Assembly: GCA_002168225.1 (NCBI GenBank)
Contig: NHBH01000009.1
Coordinates: 629,609-693,608 of the forward strand
Length of the DNA stretch: 64,000 nucleotides
Source of the DNA: Micavibrio sp. TMED2
Lineage (GTDB): Bacteria; Pseudomonadota; Alphaproteobacteria; TMED2
Direction of reading: 5' to 3'
In this document: one piece after another, positions 51,901 through 58,763 of the stretch
How positions within the stretch are numbered: the first letter of the stretch is position 1
Layout of the letters: each line of letters begins with the position of its first letter
Position numbers and translations under genes: made by a program
The notes under the pieces: model-generated
Told to the model about the DNA's origin: nothing
Seen by the model: the letters and a program-made list of their open reading frames with translations, nothing else
Database searches by the model: none

Positions 51901-52445
51901 GTGGCAATGTGAAGTTCCAGGTGAATACTCGGGGCAATGGCAACTCCACCGGTGTGAAGATTGGCAACAATGGTGGTACAGGTACCTTTGGTGGTTCACC
52001 ACTTGGTCCGGCCAGCAGTGTGCTTGATGTTGATGACATCTTCCTGCGTGGTCGCAATACCTGGCTCAGCAATGCCCTGCAGGTCCATGTGATCGGCAGC
52101 CAGGTGGTCCGTGTCGGCAACTCTTTCAACAACGGTGCTGCGGCAACCTGTCCGGGTGGTAACCGTCTCTATGTCGCCACGCCGGCATGGTGGCTGTCGC
52201 CGACCATGATCGGGGTTACCGACATTACAACAACGGATGGTGGTCGGGTGTCGAGCTTCGGTACGATCAACCCCGCTACCGGAGCCCTGTTGAGCGGCGG
52301 TGCCTATGATAACAATACCGAGGTTCAGGTATTTATGAGCGCTGGTGGCAACCTTAACATGCGTGCCCGCCAGAAGAACGATGCAGGCTGGCGTACCATC
52401 AATAACGGTGTTGCTGTTGTGACCGCTTACTGCGAGCCAAGCTAA
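48957..52445 (+). CDS. PilV-like giant pilin/pilus tip protein with repeat shaft
   Basis: A 1162-residue protein, ATG after AGGGGAA. The N-terminus is a prepilin signal: cleavage expected between Gly11 and Ile12 in QSGISLTEAILGVATLG, with Glu at mature position 5, then the hydrophobic assembly helix and an AETAAQQMQIVRDAANAYV helix. A globular region follows to about residue 300. Residues about 480-1030 form a shaft of degenerate 22-32-residue repeats. The last 120 residues form a compact domain with two cysteines (AATCPGG and AYCEPS), a candidate receptor-binding tip. This matches PilV adhesins of I-type conjugative thin pili. The 5' two-thirds is AT-richer than the 3' end. No shufflon sites or recombinase were seen. 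Confidence 0.68.
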   Translation: MDIFKNHKQSGISLTEAILGVATLGVGLGIIADLQVKNIAQVQAETAAQQMQIVRDAANAYVRDKYSDIVLGDDPDELENTGCQAATCGADLANDLQGATDWVEIPNNALINEDYIDPRLIAPTAPPSIRLNPFGQSYRISVRAIAPVPGSNAPQLRVQVVTQGGDVIEPRIAAQIASAIGNEGGFRPEDDSTPLYANDVVQGAYGAWEMDAAEMGDVDNLPGEGGLASVAFFGEGGVTADFLYRNPVPGQPDAQQMNANINANDFGIGNVRQIGGGNGGGAIAPTGNPDMADTGVAPDPITANMRPYDVADTGPDRIDSFAGGAERDVVRFGNTVNSRNVNGVATTAYNRGNVSIQAHDAIVSSIDAEYRVRSLERLEAINRETPNGRRAIVDSGLADDPGNPGLNVLDAVAVAPAAAGVLVDVADSTDPGFKAYDDDGDERALLTFDGDNDGQVVIGSDTTFVDNRRGEMNYGLNDVNVADATAGNIVLRDEGAIERYRHAYQSTQGFTFFNDEGGNTRYRQEYGTDLDNAAGLDPVVGRMTMADNTNTPRFQQDYGVVSAAAAANASVGRSLVFDNNAVAPRYRQDYGLNEAGTAVAAGGNVVANDETNVMRYEMRYAAADTGRLTIRDRALQDPDEERFVASYNGNNGAVIARSAGAAAGTAAVRYQQSYNGPNQGQIAIRSRGQQAADQERFVAAYDDANNGRVMIRDEAANNRFADEYAGAASATTISDNVNRVRFRNEVTNANNSFSVIRDTGGVDRIEHRIAGDNTRSFMVNTAGGNAQAIIQDAGGNNRIVSFVDAGDTRFEIREPDNDLRYRYQSSTGILETRDAGNDRRFTVTAQGNTASTELAMWNEGGGQERVRLFSGNNGGSSELRLIDNNATEKVRILGGGNGNQAQIQMDGPNGNQRALLVTGVNNTPSQFQLRNPNGTDVGVVMRGNAGGTESLFDLRDNSNNVKTRMLGGNANNDRSLLQMSDGGNVKFQVNTRGNGNSTGVKIGNNGGTGTFGGSPLGPASSVLDVDDIFLRGRNTWLSNALQVHVIGSQVVRVGNSFNNGAAATCPGGNRLYVATPAWWLSPTMIGVTDITTTDGGRVSSFGTINPATGALLSGGAYDNNTEVQVFMSAGGNLNMRARQKNDAGWRTINNGVAVVTAYCEPS
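50400..51980 (+). repeat. Repeat-coding shaft of the PilV-like gene
   Basis: The protein repeats carry a recurring R-[YF]-x3-Y-[GN] core (RYRQEYG, RFQQDYG, RYRQDYG, RYEMRYA, RFVASYN, RYQQSYN, RFVAAYD, RFADEYA) spaced 22-32 residues apart, then drift to Gly/Asn-rich units such as GGNAQAIIQDAGGNN. The spacing and Gly/Asn/Asp turns resemble beta-helical or tail-fibre shafts. Limits approximate. Confidence 0.75.
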
Positions 52446-52487
52446 GGTATCGTGGCGACGGGCCGACGTCATACAGGACGACATATC

Positions 52488-52519
52488 AAAACGGCCGGAT
52501 CTGTTTCCGGCCGTTTTTT
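52488..52519 (+). terminator. Rho-independent terminator after the PilV-like gene
   Basis: ACGGCCGGA pairs with TCCGGCCGT around a six-base loop and is followed by a run of six T (AAAA precedes the stem, so it could work in both directions). It lies 42 bases after the stop and separates the pilus genes from the radical SAM cluster. Confidence 0.9.
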
Positions 52520-52664
52520 CATGCGACATCACAAGGCTTTGATCCTGCACATGGTACCAGTTTTCCGAAAACCATGGCGTGCGGCCCCGGTTTCTGTCAC
52601 ACTTTCAGTCAGTTGATAACGCTAGTGTTTATCGACGGAGAAGCACCCGGGGAGTGATGGGCCG

Positions 52665-53810
52665 GTGATCTCAACGGTCATAGCCAAGCCGACCAAGGTC
52701 TGTAATGCCGCCTGCACCTATTGCAGTGCGCCACCTGACGGTGTGCCCAAATGGTCCCTTGATGATTTCAAGCGCTATTTCGATCGCATCGGCCCCTATC
52801 TGACCGATCAGGCCTATATCATCTGGCATGGCGGCGAGCCGATGCTGCTCGGTCCCGAGTTCTATGAGCAGGCCTGGGAGTATGCCCGGGCCTCGAACCC
52901 GAACCTCAACTTCTCGATCCAGACCAACCTGCTGAGCTATAATCACAAGCGTTGGTATGACGTCTTTAAGGACATCTTCAAGGGCTCGGTCTCCACATCC
53001 TTTGATCCGGACGAGACCAACCGCATCTATCGTGGCTCGGCGGCGCTTTATACCCGGCTGTTCTACAACCGTCTGGAAGAAGTCCTCGATGATGGCTTCT
53101 ACCCGAAGATCATCGGCACCTATACCTCTGAAACCGCCCATATGGCCGATGCCATGTATGAGCGCAGTCTCGCCTATGGTGAGAAGGGGCCGCATTTGCG
53201 CTTCAACTATCGCTATCCGGCCGGCCGCGACGAGGGCAATGGCGAGATGATCAGCCCGCGCGAATATGGTGAGATGCTGCTGCGTCTCTATAACCGCTGG
53301 ATTGTCGATCTGCCGGTCTTCGTCATCACGCCACTGGACGAGATGCTGAAAAAGGTGATTGCGCTTGAGGTTGCGCGCTGTCCCTGGACCCGCTCATGTG
53401 GCGGCCATTTCCTAGGGCTGGAGCCGAATGGCGATACCTATAACTGTTCGGAATTTGCCGATCTCGGTGATCCGGAGTTCAAATTCGGCAATCTGAACGA
53501 CATGACTGTGCCCGAGCTGATGAAGAGCCGCGCTGCCGCCATGATCCGCCGCCGCCGGGTTGACCTGCCGCTGGATTGCCAGAGCTGTCGCCATTTTGGT
53601 GAGTGCGAAGGCGGCTGCATGCGTGATGCTGTGCTGTACAATCACGGCCTCGGCGGCAAGTTCCACTACTGCCACTCCTGGATGATGGTATTTGACCGGA
53701 TCAAGGAGAGCGTGCGCAACGGCGAGGCCGATGGCGCGATTGAGAAATATGGCCTGAACCCTGACGAGGTGCGCCGGACGATGAAACCGGTGCCGGGGGT
53801 GGCGGCATGA
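52665..53810 (+). CDS. Radical SAM/SPASM peptide-maturase-like enzyme 1
   Basis: A 381-residue enzyme. GTG 52665 is chosen from the GGGGAG about ten bases upstream. The radical SAM cluster is CNAACTYC (Cys13, 17, 20) and HGGEP follows at 55-59. The SPASM domain is complete: Cys245-x15-Cys261 with G-x4-C, then Cys305, 308, 314, 318 and 336 in the textbook C-x2-C-x5-C-x3-C-x17-C spacing; Cys239 is extra. SPASM enzymes usually modify ribosomal peptides (thioether or C-C links, epimerisation, decarboxylation) or activate sulfatases. No sulfatase is nearby, while a Cys-rich peptide gene is 2.5 kb downstream. The stop overlaps the next start (ATGA). GC is like the backbone. Confidence 0.9.
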   Translation: MISTVIAKPTKVCNAACTYCSAPPDGVPKWSLDDFKRYFDRIGPYLTDQAYIIWHGGEPMLLGPEFYEQAWEYARASNPNLNFSIQTNLLSYNHKRWYDVFKDIFKGSVSTSFDPDETNRIYRGSAALYTRLFYNRLEEVLDDGFYPKIIGTYTSETAHMADAMYERSLAYGEKGPHLRFNYRYPAGRDEGNGEMISPREYGEMLLRLYNRWIVDLPVFVITPLDEMLKKVIALEVARCPWTRSCGGHFLGLEPNGDTYNCSEFADLGDPEFKFGNLNDMTVPELMKSRAAAMIRRRRVDLPLDCQSCRHFGECEGGCMRDAVLYNHGLGGKFHYCHSWMMVFDRIKESVRNGEADGAIEKYGLNPDEVRRTMKPVPGVAA

Positions 53811-54982
53811 TAGTCGCCTATATGAAGCCGACCAATTACTGCAATGTGGGCTGCACCCATTGCTATCTGCCCGAGGTCGTACGTGCCAACAAGTTCCGCA
53901 TGTCGCCTGAGACGCTCGAACAGGCGGCAACCCTGATCGGCGAGATGGTCCGCGCCCAGCGTAAGGAGGGTGCCCTGATCCTCTGGCATGGCGGCGAGCC
54001 ACTGACCGTGCCGGTTGACTGGTATTACGCGGCTGGTGATATCCTCGACCGTGTCCTGCCGAAACACATGCAGGCAATCCAGACCTCGCTGATACCATGG
54101 CGCGATGAATATACCGATTGGGTTATCGACCGCTGTGGCCGGGAGGTCGGTTCCTCGCTCGATTTCAGCCAGCGCAAGATCAAGGGCTCGGTCGAGAACT
54201 ACCACAAGCTCTGGATGCAGAAGGTGGACAAGGTCCGGGGGCACGACATTCGGGTGGTGCCCGGCGTTGTGCCGACCCGCAACGAGGTGGGACGCGAGGA
54301 TGATCTGATCCAGTGGTTCGTCGACCGTGATTTCGATGTGGTCAATCTCGACCGCTATAATGCCTATCAGGGTTATTTCGACGACCGGCCCAATAACCTC
54401 GAGCATTCCTACTTCCTGATCGGACTGTTCGATGCGGTTATGAAGCGGATGGACGAAACCGGTGCTGCGCCGGTGATCGGTGCCGTCATGGCCGGGATCA
54501 TGGGCGTATTGTTCGAGGCCCCCGGCGATCGCTGGGGCACCACCTGTCAGTCGGATTTCGTGGTGGTGGAGCCTGACGGCTCGCTCAATAACTGCCCGGA
54601 CAAATCCACGGTCGAGGATAATTACGGCACTGTCGAGGGCGGCTATAAGGGCTTTGCTACCAACGCCTTCCGGCGCAAATGGCTGCGGATGCAGGCCTAT
54701 GGGCATAAACGCAGCCATTGTCAGGGCTGCGAGAACAGCAGCTGGTGCCATTCCGGCTGCCCGATCACGCCGAACGGTGTACCCGATGGCGAGGTTGAGT
54801 GCTCGGGCTATAAGACATTCCTGACCCATATCCGCCAGTTTATTGCCGATCAGGGCGTGGCACCGCTTCATGCCTATCTGGATCACAATCTGGAACTGCA
54901 GAAGAAGTACTCGCAGGCGACCAATATCTATGCCGCCGTGCTGGCCGATCAGAACCGGGACGGGGAGGGCGCTGCCGCATGA
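53807..54982 (+). CDS. Radical SAM/SPASM peptide-maturase-like enzyme 2
   Basis: A 391-residue enzyme coupled to its neighbours by ATGA overlaps at both ends. Radical SAM cysteines are 12, 16 and 19 (YCNVGCTHCY), with ILWHGGEP at 58-65. SPASM ligands are Cys247 and Cys263 (G-x4-C), then Cys305, 308, 314, 318 and 332. The last interval is 13 residues instead of 17. The C-terminal 50 residues are helical and charged. It is clearly diverged from enzyme 1, so a separate reaction or substrate site is likely. Confidence 0.9.
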   Translation: MIVAYMKPTNYCNVGCTHCYLPEVVRANKFRMSPETLEQAATLIGEMVRAQRKEGALILWHGGEPLTVPVDWYYAAGDILDRVLPKHMQAIQTSLIPWRDEYTDWVIDRCGREVGSSLDFSQRKIKGSVENYHKLWMQKVDKVRGHDIRVVPGVVPTRNEVGREDDLIQWFVDRDFDVVNLDRYNAYQGYFDDRPNNLEHSYFLIGLFDAVMKRMDETGAAPVIGAVMAGIMGVLFEAPGDRWGTTCQSDFVVVEPDGSLNNCPDKSTVEDNYGTVEGGYKGFATNAFRRKWLRMQAYGHKRSHCQGCENSSWCHSGCPITPNGVPDGEVECSGYKTFLTHIRQFIADQGVAPLHAYLDHNLELQKKYSQATNIYAAVLADQNRDGEGAAA

Positions 54983-56127
54983 CCGGACGCTTGCCCTATG
55001 CCCCTGCCTTTGATCACCTCGTCTATCTCCGCGTCTTCGAGGGCTGTAATCTGCATTGCGAGCATTGCTTCATCCCGTCCAATCCCAAACGGATGACCAT
55101 GGATGATCTGAAGGCGGTGCCGGAGAAGGTGGCAGGGTTTGCACCGGAGGGTTCGACCATCATGCTGCAATGGCATGGCGGTGAGCCTACCATGTTCGGT
55201 GCCCAGTGGCTCGATGATGCGATCCATACGGTTGAGGAGGCTGGACCGCAATTCAAATGGCAGCACGGTATCCAGACCAACCTGATGACCTATGGCGATG
55301 ACTGGGTACCGGTCTACAAGCGCCATTTCGGCGGCGAGGTCGGGGTGTCATGGGACCCGAAGATACGCCTGATGCGTCGCGGTGATGCGGCATCGAACGA
55401 TACCTATGAGCGCAAGTTCTGGCCCAATTTCGAACGGCTGCTGGCCGATGGCCTTGACCCCTATATGGTGATCACATTCACCGGCACTTTTGTCCGGCAC
55501 TTCCGTGATCCGTACCGGTTCTTCCAGATGCTGGAGGAGCATGGGGTCAAGCGGGTACATCTGGAGCGGGTTACCAGAACCGGCTATGCGCGCGAGAACT
55601 GGGGCCGGGTTGGCCTCGATAATGCCGAATACTCTGCGGCCATGGGCCGATTCATGCGGGCCTATTGGCGTTATCGGGAGATGCGCCATGTGGTCGAGGC
55701 CCATGACCGGCTGCATGTGTCACCGCTGGACGGGCTGTTCCAGAGTGTCGAGCGCCTGCATGCGGGGCAGGCTGGCGGTTATGGCTGCTGGTCCGGCTCT
55801 TGCGATACCAAGTTCCATACCATCGATGCCAATGGCTACAAGGCGGGCTGCACCGCAGTTACCTCTGAAGTCGACAACAAGCGGGCAACCGAGATTCTGT
55901 CATTTCCCGATTTCACCGCAGCCCGCAAGGAGCGCCAATGGGATTGCCGAACCTGCTCGTTCCGCAAGATATGCTCATCCGGCTGTCTTGCTAGCATGAT
56001 GGATGACGGCTCGGGCGAATGTTCAGGCGGGCAGCAGCTGTTCCAGCTGGCGTCTGAATTGTTATTATCGAAACAAACGCCACAAACCATTGCGCTCGAC
56101 CGTCCAGTGGCTGAAGAAACGGTGTGA
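54979..56127 (+). CDS. Radical SAM/SPASM peptide-maturase-like enzyme 3
   Basis: A 382-residue enzyme starting within the stop of enzyme 2. Radical SAM cysteines are 23, 27 and 30 (GCNLHCEHCF) with QWHGGEP at 64-70. SPASM ligands are Cys275 and Cys291, then Cys323, 326, 332, 336 and 348; Cys270 is an additional nearby cysteine, as in enzyme 1. HLERVTRTGYARENWGR resembles segments of sulfatase-maturase-like proteins, which share the fold. Enzymes 1-3 form one tight operon ending 141 bases before the peptide gene. Confidence 0.9.
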   Translation: MTGRLPYAPAFDHLVYLRVFEGCNLHCEHCFIPSNPKRMTMDDLKAVPEKVAGFAPEGSTIMLQWHGGEPTMFGAQWLDDAIHTVEEAGPQFKWQHGIQTNLMTYGDDWVPVYKRHFGGEVGVSWDPKIRLMRRGDAASNDTYERKFWPNFERLLADGLDPYMVITFTGTFVRHFRDPYRFFQMLEEHGVKRVHLERVTRTGYARENWGRVGLDNAEYSAAMGRFMRAYWRYREMRHVVEAHDRLHVSPLDGLFQSVERLHAGQAGGYGCWSGSCDTKFHTIDANGYKAGCTAVTSEVDNKRATEILSFPDFTAARKERQWDCRTCSFRKICSSGCLASMMDDGSGECSGGQQLFQLASELLLSKQTPQTIALDRPVAEETV

Positions 56128-56268
56128 GCCGGGGATGGCGTAAAAATAGAATTTAATGGGCATGCCGTGCGTTGTGCGGTATACTTGTTTTAGATTTTTG
56201 TTATCTGCGTGCTCATGATTTTTGCTCAGGGCAAATGGGCCAGATAGATTGTTGCAAGGGGGTGCAGG
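56128..56268 (+). promoter_or_regulatory. Likely promoter region of the peptide gene
   Basis: An AT-rich 141-base gap between enzyme 3 and the peptide gene, unlike the overlapping genes before it. TATACT at about 56190-56195 is a good -10 candidate, though I see no strong -35. No terminator hairpin was found, so read-through from enzymes 1-3 is also possible. Separate control of the peptide would let it be made in excess over its enzymes. Confidence 0.4.
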
Positions 56269-56748
56269 GTGCCTGACGATATTAAATATACCGGAAATGG
56301 GGCTGGCTCTGACAAGTCGTCCGGGGTCACATCTTCAGCGCTTGGCATTGGCAAGATTGCTGTATCCACATCGATTGCACTGGTTGCCACCAGCGCCATG
56401 GCGCAGGCCGCGAGCGAGAACAAGGTCGACCTGAGCGGCGACGATGCTGTCTCTCCTGAACTGGATCAGGCAATCACCAGCGCGCTCGGCAAGCGTACGG
56501 TTCGTGAAGCGGTGAGCGCCAGCTTTGATGTCTTCACCTCACGTCTGGCCCGTAACGGTGTCACGCTGTCGGATGAGTATTTTGACGGTCAGCCATTCAG
56601 CGAATGGCAGGTAGCTGCAAACCAGGATAGTACAGATGTGAACTCTGGCGCAGCACCGAATGTCTCGGGTGGGGGTGCTTTCACCTGCTACAGCAATTGT
56701 CACGGTGCTTGTCATGGTGCATGCCATGGTTCACGTGGCTGGCGCTAA
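56269..56748 (+). CDS. Candidate radical-SAM RiPP precursor with CXXX-repeat C-terminus
   Basis: A 159-residue protein, GTG start after AAGGGGG. A Gly/Ser-rich N-terminus is followed by a hydrophobic stretch at residues 28-44 ending AMAQAAS, like a signal peptide with an unusually long n-region. Residues 50-120 are acidic and helical with FDVFTSRLARNGVTLSDEYF, a possible leader-recognition part. Then comes a Gly/Ser/Asn linker and the tail CYSNCHGACHGACHGSRGWR: cysteines at 140, 144, 148 and 152, exactly every four residues, in C-H-G-[AS] units. These are the only cysteines. The layout (long leader, short Cys-rich tail, beside SPASM enzymes) is that of a RiPP precursor. Each C-x3-CH unit could instead bind heme or a metal. 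Confidence 0.8.
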   Translation: MPDDIKYTGNGAGSDKSSGVTSSALGIGKIAVSTSIALVATSAMAQAASENKVDLSGDDAVSPELDQAITSALGKRTVREAVSASFDVFTSRLARNGVTLSDEYFDGQPFSEWQVAANQDSTDVNSGAAPNVSGGGAFTCYSNCHGACHGACHGSRGWR

Positions 56749-56771
56749 AAATATAACCCGGCAAGGTATTT

Positions 56772-57473
56772 ATGCTCTTAAGTGATGTTGTCGATGGTAA
56801 AGCCGGTGATGCCTCATCAACCGCATTTTACGGTGTTGAAGTTGATGTGGAGAGCTTTACGCCGCCAGCCGGGCTCGAAGAAATCTCGCTGATCTACAAG
56901 GCCGATGCCGGTGATATTGATGAGACATTGATGGATGTCATCATCTCCTACGGTTTGGCCGGGGTTGAGGTAATTCTTGAGATACCGGCGGAGCAATCTG
57001 ATATCGATGCGAAGTATCTGGTTTCGGTTGCGGCCAATGCCGGATTTTCTCTCTCGCTCCTGCCGCCACAAGAACATAGCGAACAGGCTGATGGTGCCTA
57101 TTTTGACCGGTTGCGGGACTTCGCTGCGGTCTATCTGACGCAAGGTAATTTCGGCAAGTTCATCGCGCCGGTGACCAACTATCTCGAATATCTGTTTGTC
57201 GAGCTGCTCCGCGGTCAGGAAACCGAGTTTCAGGTCAGTGATCCCTATATCAAGGATCGGTTGATGCTGCTCTCTGATCAGGCTTTCGTTGATGCCTTCA
57301 AGGATCGGCTGCGGCAGGATTTCTATACCCTGTTCGGATCACAGGCCGAGTTCGAGAAGTTTGCCCGCCGTATGATGACGCAAATCCATGATTTTACCGG
57401 CGAGTGCATCAAGGAACTGGTTGAGCAACAGGCGAACCAGAATACCGGCGATGGTGATCAGGCCGCCGGCTAG
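56772..57473 (+). CDS. Unknown partner protein in the radical SAM peptide cluster
   Basis: A 233-residue soluble protein 23 bases after the peptide gene, ATG after AAGGTAT. The first half alternates strands and helices (LEEISLIYKADAGDIDETLM, VEVILEIPAEQ, AGFSLSLLPPQ). The second half is helical and aromatic-rich with one cysteine (TGECIKELVEQQ). I recognise no family and see no catalytic motif. Position between precursor and enzyme 4 suggests a scaffold, leader-binding protein or chaperone; this is inference. Confidence 0.75.
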   Translation: MLLSDVVDGKAGDASSTAFYGVEVDVESFTPPAGLEEISLIYKADAGDIDETLMDVIISYGLAGVEVILEIPAEQSDIDAKYLVSVAANAGFSLSLLPPQEHSEQADGAYFDRLRDFAAVYLTQGNFGKFIAPVTNYLEYLFVELLRGQETEFQVSDPYIKDRLMLLSDQAFVDAFKDRLRQDFYTLFGSQAEFEKFARRMMTQIHDFTGECIKELVEQQANQNTGDGDQAAG

Positions 57474-57500
57474 CCTTGCGCAGATGGGGCTGCCCTCTCA

Positions 57501-58700
57501 ATGAACCAGATTGCCGACCGGATCATCAAAGCCAGCACGGCCTTGCCCGAAGCCGGTCTCCGGTTTTCCAATCAGTCCAATCCACTGGTCAGCATCGAGC
57601 AGGGGTATTTCGTCTTTACCCTGATGCCGAGCCTGTTCTGCAAGCTGCGCTGCCCGCATTGCTATCTGAGCCTTGAGCAACGCAAGGATAAATCCATCAT
57701 GTCGGTGGAGGATCTGACCCATGCCTGTATCAAGGTCGATCGCTATTATCAGAAACAGCAGATCAGCGAAAAAACCATCGTCTGCTACTGGTACGGCGGT
57801 GAGCCCACATCGATGGGCCAGCCCTATTTCAAATCGGCCGCCGACAGCATCAATGGTGTTTTCTGCCCGGAAGAGGGGTATCGGACCAAGCATACGGTCC
57901 TGACGGCTCTGGTCGGGGTCAAGGATGACTGGTTTTCCCTGTTCGACAAATATGGCGAAGGCGAGGTTCAGAGTTCCTATGACGGCATGATGCGCGGCAA
58001 GACCTATATGAAGCGCTGGGACGAGCGTGCTCGTGCTGTGGTTGCCTCTGGCCTGCGGCTGTCGACCATCAGCGTGGTAAACCGCGAATTGCTAAATCAG
58101 GGACCGGAAGCGACCCTCGATTACCTCGCCGATATCGGCGTCGCGGAAACCAGCTGGTTGCCCTTCATGTGGAACGAGCAGAATGATTCCGGCGCTTATA
58201 ATGAGTTTGCGCCGACGATGCGTGAATATTGCGACTTCATGATCGGCCTGTCCGAGCACTGGCTGAAACGCCGAGGTGAGGGTATTGCCGTTCCCGAGAT
58301 CGGCCAGTTGCGTTTTATCATGCACCAGTCGGAAAGCCCGCTGCTGGCCAATATCGCCGGGCAAACGCTGTTTCTCCTGCCCAACGGGGATTTTGTGCTG
58401 CCTGACTATCATAATGGCTGGCAGGAATTCATGCGGGTATTCGGCAATATCCTCGAGCAGGATTTCGAGCAGGTGCTGACCTCGCCGGAGCGCAGGCGCT
58501 ATCTCCGCCGACAGGTCATGCGCAATAACAATTCTGAATGTCAGGATTGCGACCACATGGACAAGTGCATCATGGAGTTCTGGAAGGACAACCGGGCGGG
58601 TGATGTCTGTTTCGGTGCCCGGGATTATGTGGAATGGGTATTGGCGAACAAAAGCGACATCAAGGCAATAACCGGTGATGCGCCGCCCGTTCTTTATTGA
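57501..58700 (+). CDS. Radical SAM enzyme 4 with reduced SPASM domain
   Basis: A 399-residue enzyme. The radical SAM motif is CKLRCPHC (Cys47, 51, 54), with YWYGGEP at 96-102. Unlike enzymes 1-3, the first auxiliary pair is missing: the LPNGDFVLPDY segment has no cysteine at the G-x4-C position. Only Cys347, 350, 356 and 370 remain, and the C-x3-C partner after 356 is absent. It therefore probably holds one auxiliary cluster or an altered one. It follows the partner gene by 27 bases and likely forms an operon with it and the precursor. This proximity makes it the best candidate for the first modification step, though that is inference. Confidence 0.88.
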   Translation: MNQIADRIIKASTALPEAGLRFSNQSNPLVSIEQGYFVFTLMPSLFCKLRCPHCYLSLEQRKDKSIMSVEDLTHACIKVDRYYQKQQISEKTIVCYWYGGEPTSMGQPYFKSAADSINGVFCPEEGYRTKHTVLTALVGVKDDWFSLFDKYGEGEVQSSYDGMMRGKTYMKRWDERARAVVASGLRLSTISVVNRELLNQGPEATLDYLADIGVAETSWLPFMWNEQNDSGAYNEFAPTMREYCDFMIGLSEHWLKRRGEGIAVPEIGQLRFIMHQSESPLLANIAGQTLFLLPNGDFVLPDYHNGWQEFMRVFGNILEQDFEQVLTSPERRRYLRRQVMRNNNSECQDCDHMDKCIMEFWKDNRAGDVCFGARDYVEWVLANKSDIKAITGDAPPVLY

Positions 58701-58763
58701 GCCGTGCGGTAACTAGCCTGTATCATTGGCTTGTATGGTAAAATATCTGCAGAACCGTGATCC

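Noticed and set aside
48957-52445. Shufflon (inverting segments) at the end of the PilV-like gene
   Set aside because: No short inverted recombination sites, alternative C-terminal segments or Rci-like recombinase gene seen.
52665-56127. Enzymes 1-3 as anaerobic sulfatase maturases
   Set aside because: The fold is shared, but there is no sulfatase gene in the window and a cysteine-rich peptide is adjacent; not fully excluded without phylogeny.
56269-56748. Peptide as HxsA of the His-Xaa-Ser radical SAM system
   Set aside because: The tail has C-H-G units and no H-x-S repeats, and HxsD-like or HxsB/HxsC-type neighbours were not recognised.
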